NCBI GenBank assembly: GCA_003963005.1
Contig: RXJW01000084.1
Coordinates: forward strand, 1-64,000
Direction: 5' to 3'
DNA length: 64,000 bases
Origin: Burkholderiales bacterium
GTDB taxonomy: Bacteria > Pseudomonadota > Gammaproteobacteria > Burkholderiales > Burkholderiaceae_C
Made by a program: the position numbers and the translations under genes. Below, piece by piece: positions 49,648-58,121 of the stretch (position 1 is the stretch's first letter; each line of letters opens with the position of its first letter). The notes beneath the pieces are model-generated. The model made no database searches, had not been told where the DNA came from, and worked only from the letters and a program-made list of their open reading frames with translations.

Positions 49648-51984
49648 ATGCCCCGTGTCTTCGCTCCCACGCCGTTCCGTTGGACCGATGGCGTCGACTA
49701 TGCGTACGGCTGGCAAGACGTTCCAGACGACAGCAAGGCCCGCGCCATGAAGTCGGCGGGCAAAGTGTCCGATGGCACGCTCGATTCCGTCGAAGATCTG
49801 CAGGTCATCCCGTCGTTGGCAGCTGCTGCCGCGAATGCGGGTGCCGGCGTCTCGCTCACCGTGACCGGTTTGTCGAACTCTGCAGCAGCCGGCAGCGCCA
49901 ACTACTCTGCCTTGGCTGCCGCTTTGGCGGCCGTCAGCTTGTTGTCCACCGGCGGAACGGTCAACGTGCCGCCCGGGCTGGGAGAGCTTGCATTCGATCG
50001 CACGAGCGAAATCCCCAGCTATGTGCGCCTCGTTGCTGGCCCTGGTACGCGCCTGATGAAGGCCGGCGGCGGCAAGCCTTTTCACCTGATGCGCAATCGC
50101 GCCTCTCACGGTGCGATCTACGTCAACGGGATAGTCCCTGCCGGTGGCGTCATCACGATCCAAGAGCCTGGCCACCCTTGGGCCGTGGGAGACGTGGTCT
50201 ACGTCGAGAACATGCAGGGCAGCAATACCGCCCTGAATGGTCCGCAAACGGTCCTGAGTGCCGTGCCGGGCGTGAGCTGGACCTACGCTGCGACGGGTGC
50301 CGGACCGACCAACGCGGCCACCGTGCTGGCATTCACCAGCCGCTACAACCCGATGGCCGGCAGCAGGTTCACCCGAACCAGCAACGTCGTCACCGTGTCG
50401 GATCCCGGGCATCGCCGCGGTGTCGGCGATCGCCTGTGGGTCGCTGGCCTCGGCGGAGCCAATTCGTTCAACGGCGCCATCGAGATCACCGCGATCGTTC
50501 CAGGCGTCTCGTGGTCCTACGCCAACGTCGGCACAAACGAGACGGCCACAGGCACGGCGCAAGTGCTCGGCGACCGCAACATCAGCGTCGACTACGAGCT
50601 CAGCGGCAACATCGACAACTTGACCTACTCTGGGCAATGGGGCGTTCACATCACCCAGTTCGGCAACGTGTCGGGCCTGGAAGAAGTGATCCGGGATGCT
50701 CGTCTGGGCTGGGGCGGCCGAGTCGCGAACCACTACAACGTTTCCGACGTATCGGTGCCGTACGCTCGCGCAAGCTATCGATGCTCGGTGCTGCTGCAGT
50801 TCGACAGCTACTGCGACCGCGTGGTGGTTGGCAATGCATTCGGCGAGAACCTTGGCGACGACGTGGTCGCTTGGGGTGTCACGGCAGCGTCTGGAGCGTT
50901 TGCCGAGACAGCGGCGCCTTGCGGGCCAGGAAATATGGGCACGCTCACGTTCGGCGAGATTTATGGCGTCAGCCCGACCGGGGTGCTCAAGCTGTATTGC
51001 CAAACGGGCTACTCGCTTGGCAAGGTGAAGGGGCGACGCCTCTACGGCACGGGCCCACTCGCCATTGGCGATTCGAACACGGGTGTCAGCGGTGGCAACC
51101 TGACCTCGCTCATGATCGACGATGTTGACCTGACGCCGACAAGCAGCAGCACGTCGCAGGTCCAGCTTGGCGGGGGCGCTTTCAACAGCCTTGGCGAGGT
51201 GTACTTCGGCCGGCTGGTGGACAACGCGCTGACGGCCGGTGACACAGGCTACCTGATCAACTACGCCTCGCCGGCAACGACCCTGACGATCGGCAAGCTG
51301 GCCGCAGGCGCTGTCGCTCGCACCGGGATCGGGGTGCTGTTTGGCGCCAGTTTGCAGACCTTCCGAGTGCTTGCCGCCGACGTCAACGTCGGCTCTGCTG
51401 GCACGTACTTTTTGGCCGCCGGCGCGTCTGCGCAGATTCAGAACGTCCAGATGGCGAACACCGCATTCAACGGTGCCGGCGCCACGTCGGGCTGGCTGTT
51501 CTACGAGCAGTCGGGCGGCACGTTTGTCAACTTCCAGTTCATGAACGTGCAAGCGGCAAACGCACGCGCGATCACCGGCTGCAACTCAGCCGGGCTGACA
51601 CACAACATCGCGGCAATGAACTGCACCTTGGCCTCCATGGGTCAGGGGTTCGGCTCTGACGTCAGCGGCACCTTCAATCTGCGCTTGACGAATCTGGTTT
51701 GCACAAGCATCAACAACAACGTGCTGCAGTACTACGTGAACGGCACGACCGTGCGGTGCGTAGGGCGAAACATCAGCGCGCCCAACGCGCAGTTCTGCCT
51801 GTTCACCGGCACCACGACGATCTCTCTCGACTGCCCTGACATTGGCATTGACCTGGGGGCCAACGCGGGCGCGCCGCCTTCTCAGCTTTCTCCTCAGACC
51901 GGGGATCAGCTGCGCAACACCAACGCGACTGGTGCCGGCCTGTATGGCCGCACCGCAGCGGGTGCGTGGGCGAAGATATTCTGA
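49648..51984 (+). CDS. Large tailspike-like appendage protein placed among connector genes
   Basis: 778 residues. An N-terminal segment (DYAYGWQDVPDDSKARAMKS) may attach it to the virion. From about 90 on it is a beta-helix type sequence (GGTVNVPPGLGELAFDRTSE; GNIDNLTYSGQWGVHITQFG; rich in Asn, Gly, Thr), with two copies of an Ile-Val-Pro-Gly-Val-Ser-Trp-type repeat near 200-300. It resembles tailspikes that bind or cut surface polysaccharide. No catalytic site is identified. Codon use is less GC-rich than in its neighbours. Confidence 0.7.
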   Translation: MPRVFAPTPFRWTDGVDYAYGWQDVPDDSKARAMKSAGKVSDGTLDSVEDLQVIPSLAAAAANAGAGVSLTVTGLSNSAAAGSANYSALAAALAAVSLLSTGGTVNVPPGLGELAFDRTSEIPSYVRLVAGPGTRLMKAGGGKPFHLMRNRASHGAIYVNGIVPAGGVITIQEPGHPWAVGDVVYVENMQGSNTALNGPQTVLSAVPGVSWTYAATGAGPTNAATVLAFTSRYNPMAGSRFTRTSNVVTVSDPGHRRGVGDRLWVAGLGGANSFNGAIEITAIVPGVSWSYANVGTNETATGTAQVLGDRNISVDYELSGNIDNLTYSGQWGVHITQFGNVSGLEEVIRDARLGWGGRVANHYNVSDVSVPYARASYRCSVLLQFDSYCDRVVVGNAFGENLGDDVVAWGVTAASGAFAETAAPCGPGNMGTLTFGEIYGVSPTGVLKLYCQTGYSLGKVKGRRLYGTGPLAIGDSNTGVSGGNLTSLMIDDVDLTPTSSSTSQVQLGGGAFNSLGEVYFGRLVDNALTAGDTGYLINYASPATTLTIGKLAAGAVARTGIGVLFGASLQTFRVLAADVNVGSAGTYFLAAGASAQIQNVQMANTAFNGAGATSGWLFYEQSGGTFVNFQFMNVQAANARAITGCNSAGLTHNIAAMNCTLASMGQGFGSDVSGTFNLRLTNLVCTSINNNVLQYYVNGTTVRCVGRNISAPNAQFCLFTGTTTISLDCPDIGIDLGANAGAPPSQLSPQTGDQLRNTNATGAGLYGRTAAGAWAKIF

Positions 51985-51999
51985 CGCCGCGGAGCTTCT

Positions 52000-52350
52000 G
52001 TGACCCTCATCGAATCCTTGCAGGCCGTCCTGCAGCCGCTGGCCACTGGCGGCAGCTGGTACCAGGTCAACACGACCGAGCCGGCTGTGACGCCCTACAT
52101 CGTTTTTGCGCGCATCCCCAGCCCGGCCAACGTGACCTTGCTGGGCCCGTCCAACCTGCAGAACACGCGGCTGCAGATCGACGCCTACTCGCGCAGCGTG
52201 CAGGAGCTGATCGCGCTGGGCGACAGCATCGAGGCCGCCATGGCCGCTGCTGGCTTCACCAACGTCCCGCTGACGCAGCGCGACATGTACGAGCCCGACA
52301 CCAAGCTGCACCGCACCAGCTACGAGTACAGCGTCTGGTCAACGAACTGA
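52000..52350 (+). CDS. Tail completion protein (DUF3168)
   Basis: 116 residues from GTG at 52000. MTLIESLQAVLQPLATGGSW, TPYIVFARI, RLQIDAYSRS and DTKLHRTSYEYSVW are typical of the DUF3168/gp17-type tail terminator. It caps the tail tube and joins it to the head. Confidence 0.85.
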   Translation: MTLIESLQAVLQPLATGGSWYQVNTTEPAVTPYIVFARIPSPANVTLLGPSNLQNTRLQIDAYSRSVQELIALGDSIEAAMAAAGFTNVPLTQRDMYEPDTKLHRTSYEYSVWSTN

Positions 52351-52372
52351 CCGGACCGAAGTTCCCCAACCC

Positions 52373-52403
52373 GGCCGCCCTCGCAGGCGGCCTTTTTCTT
52401 TTC
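52373..52403 (+). terminator. Hairpin-U-tract before the tail tube gene
   Basis: GGCCGCC (52373-52379), loop CTCGCA, GGCGGCC (52386-52392), TTTTTCTTTTC. The tube gene's GGAG follows at once. Confidence 0.85.
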
Positions 52404-52414
52404 GGAGCATCACC

Positions 52415-53050
52415 ATGCCGACCAGCACCGCCATCAGCGCGCAGGGCAGCACCTTCAGCATTGAGGGCACGCCCGGCGGCGCACTGACCATCACTGCCAT
52501 CACCAAGGCCACCAGCGCCGTCGTCACCGCGACCAACACCCTCTCCGTGGGCGACGTGGTCGAGTTCGGTACCGTCACCGGCATGCCCGAGATCTTCGGT
52601 CTCCTGGGCATCGTGACCGCGGCCACCGGCACGAACTTCACGGTCAACATCGACAGCTCGGGCTACGCCACTGCAGGCACGACTGGCGCGGCCAACCCGA
52701 AAACCTGGACGCAGGTCAACAACGTGAAGACCTACAGCGGCTTCGATGGCTCGGCCAGCGAGCTGGACAAGACCAACCTGTCGTCCGGTGCCATGGAGTA
52801 CGCGGCCGGCCTGCAGGACTTCGGGCAATTCAGCATCACGGTCGACGTGGACGACACCGATGCCGGCCAGATGGCCATGCGCGCGGCCAAGACCAGCGCC
52901 GCCACCAAGGCCTTCCGCCTGCGACTGCCGAACGGCAAGCAGCGCGTGTTCAAGGGCTTCGTCAAGAAGTTCAGCGAGGAAGGCGGCGTGAACCAGATCG
53001 TCAAGGCCAGCGCCGACATCCGGATCACCGGCGTCGTCAACTTCGGCTGA
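52415..53050 (+). CDS. Major tail tube protein
   Basis: 211 residues (PTSTAISAQGSTFSIEGTPG; EYAAGLQDFGQFSITVDVDD; LPNGKQRVFKGFVKKFSEEG; VKASADIRITG). The last motifs are the classical siphophage tube fold. Forms stacked rings of the non-contractile tail. Confidence 0.9.
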   Translation: MPTSTAISAQGSTFSIEGTPGGALTITAITKATSAVVTATNTLSVGDVVEFGTVTGMPEIFGLLGIVTAATGTNFTVNIDSSGYATAGTTGAANPKTWTQVNNVKTYSGFDGSASELDKTNLSSGAMEYAAGLQDFGQFSITVDVDDTDAGQMAMRAAKTSAATKAFRLRLPNGKQRVFKGFVKKFSEEGGVNQIVKASADIRITGVVNFG

Positions 53051-53055
53051 TCTGC

Positions 53056-53433
53056 ATGCCCGGCATTGACGACCTCGACACGCTCTTGGAGCGGCTGGGC
53101 GGCGCGCTCTCCGGCGAACAGCTGGAAGCGCTGCTGCGCCGGGCTGTCCAGCCGACGGCAGAGCACGCGCGCACGCACGTGGCAGTCGAGACAGGCGAGG
53201 TGCGCGATGCCATCCAGGTGACCAGTCACCACACGCGCAGTCGCGCCACCGCCTCCGTTGAGGTCGCCGGCTCCACGCCGGGCGGCGTCGCACGCGAGGC
53301 CATCTTCCTGGAGTTCGGCACGTCCAAGATGGCCGCCGAGCCCTTCCTGCGGCCCGCACTGGCAGCCACCCAGGGCGAAGTCGCCAACACCATCGCCGCC
53401 GGCCTGGCCGGCATCCTCAAGCCTTTCGAGTGA
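53056..53433 (+). CDS. HK97 gp10-like tail protein
   Basis: 125 residues: HARTHVAVETGEVRDAIQV, EAIFLEFGTSKMAAEPFLRP, the hallmark of the gp10 connector/tail family. It usually lies before the tail terminator gene, here after the tube gene, so order is rearranged. Confidence 0.88.
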   Translation: MPGIDDLDTLLERLGGALSGEQLEALLRRAVQPTAEHARTHVAVETGEVRDAIQVTSHHTRSRATASVEVAGSTPGGVAREAIFLEFGTSKMAAEPFLRPALAATQGEVANTIAAGLAGILKPFE

Positions 53434-53831
53434 ACCCCATGACCATCGACAAGTCCGCCCTCCTGGCCGCGCTGGCCTGCACCTCCGTCACTGTCACCGT
53501 CGACGGCTTCGGCGACGTCACCATCCGCCAGGTCTCCGTGGCCGAGAACGACCGCATCCGCGCCGGCATCAAGGCTGACCCGGACGCAGCGCACTCCAGC
53601 TTCGGCCTGCAGCTGCTCGTCGCCAGCGTGGTCGACGAGGCCGGCGTTCCGGTGTTCACCGCCGACGACATCCCGGCGCTGCGCCAGGCCGCTGGCCGCA
53701 AGGTCGACAAGCTGGTCGAGGCCGTGCTGGACGCCAACGGCTACGCTGTGGAGAAGGCGGGAAACGCACAGGCCTCCGGGCCGACCACGAGCGCCGCTTC
53801 CGGTTCCGACTCGCCCTCGCCCTCGGCATGA
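53430..53831 (+). CDS. Tail assembly chaperone (G-like)
   Basis: 133 residues from GTG at 53430 (ATG at 53439 possible). SVTVTVDGFGDVTIRQVSVA is a typical opening. Binds the tape measure during tail assembly. Codons GGA-AAC at 53760-53765, preceded by G, make a GGGAAAC slippery heptamer in frame. Confidence 0.85.
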   Translation: MNPMTIDKSALLAALACTSVTVTVDGFGDVTIRQVSVAENDRIRAGIKADPDAAHSSFGLQLLVASVVDEAGVPVFTADDIPALRQAAGRKVDKLVEAVLDANGYAVEKAGNAQASGPTTSAASGSDSPSPSA

Positions 53832-54124
53832 CAGTCGGCGAGCTCAGCGCTCGGATGAGCGCTGCTGAGCTCGCCCAGTGGGCCGAGTTCCACGACCTGG
53901 AGCCATTCGGCAGTCACTTCGACGATCTCCGCGCAGGCGCGGTGGTCAGCGCGATCTACAACGTGAACCGCGACCCGAAGCAGCGGCCCGATCCGTTCAG
54001 TCCGCTTGACTTCATGCCCTGGAACTCGCTCCAGCAGCCCGAAGACGCGCCCCCGGCGCCCGCTGATCCCGAAGCCCTGTCGGCCAAGCTGGACGCGGTG
54101 CTGTTCGGCCGCGCGCCCACCTGA
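53430..54124 (+). CDS. Frameshifted tail assembly chaperone fusion (G-T)
   Basis: Predicted second product, 231 residues, read as 53430-53765 then 53765-54124. Slippage of -1 at GGGAAAC (53759-53765) leads into RTGLRADHERRFRFRLALAL, then GMTVGELSARMSAAELAQW. The upstream extension FRLALALGMT matches the way T-type proteins read before their core, and no stop intervenes. In lambda the same arrangement makes gpGT in a small fraction of ribosomes. Confidence 0.85.
53828..54124 (+). CDS. Tail assembly protein T domain (DUF4035-like)
   Basis: 98 residues if started at the ATG at 53828, which overlaps the G-like stop (ATGA). TVGELSARMSAAELAQWAEF is the T-domain signature. No ribosome site precedes the ATG, so most or all of this domain may be made by frameshifting as part of the fusion. 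Confidence 0.75.
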   Translation: MTVGELSARMSAAELAQWAEFHDLEPFGSHFDDLRAGAVVSAIYNVNRDPKQRPDPFSPLDFMPWNSLQQPEDAPPAPADPEALSAKLDAVLFGRAPT

Positions 54125-54133
54125 GGCAACAGC

Positions 54134-56572
54134 ATGTCCCTCGCAAATCTCTCCATCGACGTCACCGTCAACACCGGGCAGGCCCAGCGCGGCCTGCGCG
54201 AGGTGGGCAGCACGGCGCGGGAGCAATTCGACCGCTCGGGAGCCGCCATAGAAGACTTTCGAGCCGAGATCCTGGCGGCCAGCAGTGCGTTGGATCGAGC
54301 CGCGCGCAGCATGGGTGCGGGCATGGACCGGGCGGCGAGTGAGATCGAGGCGTCGTCGGCGCGCAGCGAGCAGGCGATCGCGAGCATTGGCGAGGCCGCC
54401 AACGACGTGAAGTTCGACGGCCTGACCGAGCGCGTCTCGGCGGCCTTCGGTGCCGCCTTCGGCGCCGCGTACGCCGGCACCCAGACCTACCTGCAGAAGA
54501 CCGAGGACTTCGTCGTAGCCAAGGGCAAGGCCATTGCGATCGGGCTGGCCATCACCGCCGTCAGCGCGGCGGCCGGCGCGGTCTACGCCGCCTACAAGGT
54601 GGTCAGCGGCACCCTGGGCTTCATCAAGGGCCTGTTTACCGGCGAAAGCTACAAGGCGGACAGCATTGACCGCCTGATCGCTCGCAACACCGAGCTGACC
54701 GACGGCAACACCGAGGCCAAGAAGAAGGCCATGGATCTCGACGTGCTGCTCGAGAAGTCGATGCGGGAGAACGGCGAGGAGCTGGACCGCCTGGGCGTGC
54801 GCTACAAGGACGCGAACGGCAAGTTGCTCAATCACCAGCAGTTCTTGCGCAACGTTAAGGGCGCGCTGGAGGAGTACGCACAGGGCTACGACCGAGTGAA
54901 GGCCGCGGAGGCGATCGGCATCGGCAGCCTGGACGACGTGAATGCCGCGCTGGCCGACAACACTGCGGCCCTGCAGAAGGCGAAGGACCGAAACGACGAG
55001 TACCTGCTGGGCATTGGCCCCCAGGGCCAGGCCGAGATCGCCCGGTACCAGGCGGCGATCAAGGAATTCAACGAAGAGATGCAGCGGACGGCCGACGGCT
55101 TCAGCCACGCGATCGCCGACAGCATCATGCCGGCGCTGACGGACCTGGCCGAGTTCTTCAAGGACGGCTGGCCGGTGGCGGTGCGCTGGTTCCGCGGCAG
55201 CCTGGCCACGATCACCAGCCTGTTTTACGGCCTGAAGATGGCCGCCGACATCGCCATGGAAGGCGTCAAAGCCGCAGTCCAGAGCGCAGGGGAGCTGATC
55301 GCTGGCACTGCCAGCGCCGTGGTCAAGGCTTTCAAGGGCGACTTCACCGGCGCGGCCGAAGACATGAAGCGGGCCTGGCAACTGAGCGGCATCGCCGTCA
55401 GCCAGGCGCTGGACCAGGTGGCCAAGGACGCGGAGAAGAACCGCGATCGCATGGCGCTGGCCTATGGCCTAGACGGCTTCAATGCCGGGCCGGCCGCCGA
55501 CAAGTCACCGAAGGGCAGCAAGACCTTCGTGCCCAAGCCGCAGCAGCAGCCGGCGGCGATCAAGAGCCCTTACCAGACCTACCTTGACGAGCTGGACCGA
55601 ATGGCTACCAAGGTCGAGCAGAACGAGTACGCCAGCCTGCGCCTCAAGGCCGCGCAGCTCGCGCAGAAGGAAGGCATCACCGACCTGACCAAGGCCTACG
55701 AGGCGATCGACCGCGTGCAGCGCGGCGACAGCTTCAAGGTGACGGAGGAGCATTCGCAGGCGCTCTACGAGTCGGCCAACGCCTTCGAGTTCGAAACCAG
55801 CCTGATCGGGAAAAACGTCATCGAGCAGGACAAGCTGATTGCCGCCTACCGCGAGCGTCAGCAGGTCGACCAGCTCGTGCGCTCAGCGCAGCGCGCCGGC
55901 CGGCCGCTCGACCAGCTCGCAATCGACGATCTGAACGAGATGGCCAAGGCCTACATCAAGCAGGCCCAGGCCCAGATTGACGCCCGCGACCGCGTGCAGC
56001 GCAGCTTCGACGCCGGCGTGTCCATCACCCTCGGCAACTACGTGCGCTCCGCCACCGATGCCGCGGCCAACGTGGCCGACATCATCAGTGGCAGCTTCCA
56101 GCGCATTGAGGATGCCCTGCTGAGCTTCGTGAAGACCGGCAAGCTCAACCTCAAAGACCTGTTCACCTTCATGGCCGACGAGTACATCCGGCAGACGATC
56201 CGGATGGCGATCGCGAAGTCGATCATGGGGAGTGGCAGCGGAAGCGGCGGCGGGGTCGGCAGCTTCATCGGTGACCTGGCCTACGTGTTCGGGCAGGGCA
56301 GCTTCAGCCTGGCCAACGGCATCGACTACGTGCCGTATGACGGCTACCCGGCCACGCTGCACGAAGGCGAGAAGGTGCTCACCCGGCAGCAGGCCCGGGC
56401 CGACCGCTCGGGCCGGTCCGATGCAGGCGCCGGCGGGCCGTCCATCGTCATCAACGTGGCTTCCGGCATCACGCACGGCGAGTTCGCCGCGATGGTTCCG
56501 CAGCTGGTGCAGCAGATCAAGAACCAGGTGCAGTGGTCAAGCCGCCGCCCGGGCTACGTGGGAGTGCTCTGA
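54134..56572 (+). CDS. Tail tape measure protein
   Basis: 812 residues. Coiled N-terminus (NTGQAQRGLREVGSTAREQF), hydrophobic helices near 135-175 and 355-400, and a C-terminal lambda gpH-like domain (SGSFQRIEDALLSFVKTGKL; FGQGSFSLANGIDYVPYDGY; TLHEGEKVLTRQQA). Sets tail length; at about 0.15 nm per residue the tail would be near 120 nm. Confidence 0.93.
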   Translation: MSLANLSIDVTVNTGQAQRGLREVGSTAREQFDRSGAAIEDFRAEILAASSALDRAARSMGAGMDRAASEIEASSARSEQAIASIGEAANDVKFDGLTERVSAAFGAAFGAAYAGTQTYLQKTEDFVVAKGKAIAIGLAITAVSAAAGAVYAAYKVVSGTLGFIKGLFTGESYKADSIDRLIARNTELTDGNTEAKKKAMDLDVLLEKSMRENGEELDRLGVRYKDANGKLLNHQQFLRNVKGALEEYAQGYDRVKAAEAIGIGSLDDVNAALADNTAALQKAKDRNDEYLLGIGPQGQAEIARYQAAIKEFNEEMQRTADGFSHAIADSIMPALTDLAEFFKDGWPVAVRWFRGSLATITSLFYGLKMAADIAMEGVKAAVQSAGELIAGTASAVVKAFKGDFTGAAEDMKRAWQLSGIAVSQALDQVAKDAEKNRDRMALAYGLDGFNAGPAADKSPKGSKTFVPKPQQQPAAIKSPYQTYLDELDRMATKVEQNEYASLRLKAAQLAQKEGITDLTKAYEAIDRVQRGDSFKVTEEHSQALYESANAFEFETSLIGKNVIEQDKLIAAYRERQQVDQLVRSAQRAGRPLDQLAIDDLNEMAKAYIKQAQAQIDARDRVQRSFDAGVSITLGNYVRSATDAAANVADIISGSFQRIEDALLSFVKTGKLNLKDLFTFMADEYIRQTIRMAIAKSIMGSGSGSGGGVGSFIGDLAYVFGQGSFSLANGIDYVPYDGYPATLHEGEKVLTRQQARADRSGRSDAGAGGPSIVINVASGITHGEFAAMVPQLVQQIKNQVQWSSRRPGYVGVL

Positions 56573-56575
56573 GTC

Positions 56576-57160
56576 ATGGCCACCTGGGATTTCCCCGCGG
56601 CGCTGACGCCGCAGCTCTGGACCTGGAAGTCGGTGAAGGCCGGCGTGCAGTTCCGCAGCCCGTTCAACGGTGCTGTAGAGACCGTCGGTTTCCCTGGCGC
56701 GCGCTGGGGCATCAGCATGACGCTGCCGCCGTCTACGGCCAGCACGGGCGGCCAGGCCGAGGCGTTCTTCGCCCTGCTCTCGGGCGGCGTTGAGCGCGTC
56801 CGTATGGGACACCTGCGGCGCCCAGTGCCCACCGGCACCATGCGCGGCACGCCGACGCTCAGCGCCAGCGCCGCACGAGGCGCCCAGTCCGTGGCCATCG
56901 CCACCACTGGCACGCTCAACGCGGGCGACCTGTTCAAGATCGGCGGCCAGCTGTTCATGGCTGCCGCCGACTGCACGCCGTCCGCCGGCGTGCTGACCGT
57001 GCCGCTGGTGCAGTCGGTGCGCGTGGCGCTGAGTTCAGGCGCGTCGGTCTCGTGGGACCGGCCGACGGTGGACTTTTTCATGCCGGCGATGACGAGCGCG
57101 GCCTCGTATCGACCGGGTGCAATGGACGGCATTGCCGTCGAACTCGAAGAGGCTTTCTGA
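56576..57160 (+). CDS. Minor tail protein after the tape measure
   Basis: 194 residues (WDFPAALTPQLWTWKSVKAG; NGAVETVGFPGARWGISMTL; DRPTVDFFMPAMT). Positioned as the distal tail protein (lambda gpM/L region). Overlaps the next start (TGATG). Confidence 0.75.
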   Translation: MATWDFPAALTPQLWTWKSVKAGVQFRSPFNGAVETVGFPGARWGISMTLPPSTASTGGQAEAFFALLSGGVERVRMGHLRRPVPTGTMRGTPTLSASAARGAQSVAIATTGTLNAGDLFKIGGQLFMAAADCTPSAGVLTVPLVQSVRVALSSGASVSWDRPTVDFFMPAMTSAASYRPGAMDGIAVELEEAF

Positions 57161-57720
57161 TGCGCACCCTGTCTTCAGGCGGCAGCGCGCTGCTGGGCGT
57201 GAAGTCCACGCTGGCCCTGCTGATCGAAATGCAGCTCACCACGCCGATCTACCTGACCACCGCCATCATCGACATCGACTACGCGGGCAACACCTACGTC
57301 GGCGGCCGAGGTGTCGACGTCGAGGTCGTGAAGGATCAGGGCGGCGAGCTGCAGCAGCTGCGGTTCAGCCTGAGCGGCGTGCCCAGCTCCTACATCGCGC
57401 TGGCGCTGTCCGAGCCGATCCAGGGCAAGGTGGTCAAGGTGTCCACCGCGCTGATGGATCCGGCCAACGACAGCATCCTGGACGTGATGCCCCTGTGGAG
57501 CGGCACTCTCGACCAGATGCCGATCAAGCACGGCGCCGAGTTCAGCGTGATCAGCGTGACGGCCGAGAGCCGCGGCGTCTCGTTCAGCCGGCCCAAAGGC
57601 GTGCGCTACACCGATTCGGAGCAGGCCCGGCTGTACAGCGGCGACCACTGCCTCGAGTTCCTCATCTCCCAGGCTGGCCACCAGGACACCTGGCCCAGCG
57701 CCTTGTTCTTCAAGCAATGA
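57160..57720 (+). CDS. Minor tail protein (DUF2163-like)
   Basis: 186 residues from ATG at 57160: LLGVKSTLALLIEMQLTTPI, YVGGRGVDVEVVKDQGGELQ, SLSGVPSSYIALAL. Beta-rich tail-tip hub type. Overlaps the next gene by four bases. Confidence 0.75.
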   Translation: MRTLSSGGSALLGVKSTLALLIEMQLTTPIYLTTAIIDIDYAGNTYVGGRGVDVEVVKDQGGELQQLRFSLSGVPSSYIALALSEPIQGKVVKVSTALMDPANDSILDVMPLWSGTLDQMPIKHGAEFSVISVTAESRGVSFSRPKGVRYTDSEQARLYSGDHCLEFLISQAGHQDTWPSALFFKQ

Positions 57721-58121
57721 CCCAGCGATACCGAGACTGGCAGAGCCGCCTGCAGGCCTGCTTGGCGGAGCGCCGCCTGCGCGCTTTCCAATGGGGCGCG
57801 CACGACTGCTGCCTGTTCGTCTGCGACGCGGTGCAGGCTATGACTGGCCACGACCCGGCCGCCGACGTCCGCGGCTACACGACCGAGCGGCAGGCGCTGC
57901 GCATCGTGCGTGAGCTCGGCGGCATGCGCGCGATCGCCAGCAGCCGGTTCGGCGCTGCCGTGCCTGTGCTGGCGGCCCAAGTGGGCGACGTGGGCCTGCT
58001 GGTGCTGGACGGCCGGGAAACCCTGGCCCTGTGCGGCGGCAGCCACTGGCTGGCACCTGGTGAGCTGCGGCTCGAAACCCTGCCGCTCGACGCGGCTGTC
58101 TCTGCCTGGAGGTGCGTCTAA
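57717..58121 (+). CDS. Tail tip assembly protein (DUF6950-like)
   Basis: 134 residues. RAFQWGAHDCCLFVCDAVQA matches a phage tail family that keeps an NlpC/P60-like DC motif but little else. It replaces lambda gpK by position. The next start lies inside its stop (TAATG). Confidence 0.82.
   Translation: MTQRYRDWQSRLQACLAERRLRAFQWGAHDCCLFVCDAVQAMTGHDPAADVRGYTTERQALRIVRELGGMRAIASSRFGAAVPVLAAQVGDVGLLVLDGRETLALCGGSHWLAPGELRLETLPLDAAVSAWRCV

Noticed and set aside
49543-51552. A 669-codon minus-strand frame opposite the appendage protein
   Set aside because: Antisense shadow, opposite to the direction of the late operon, with Arg/Ala/His-biased composition.
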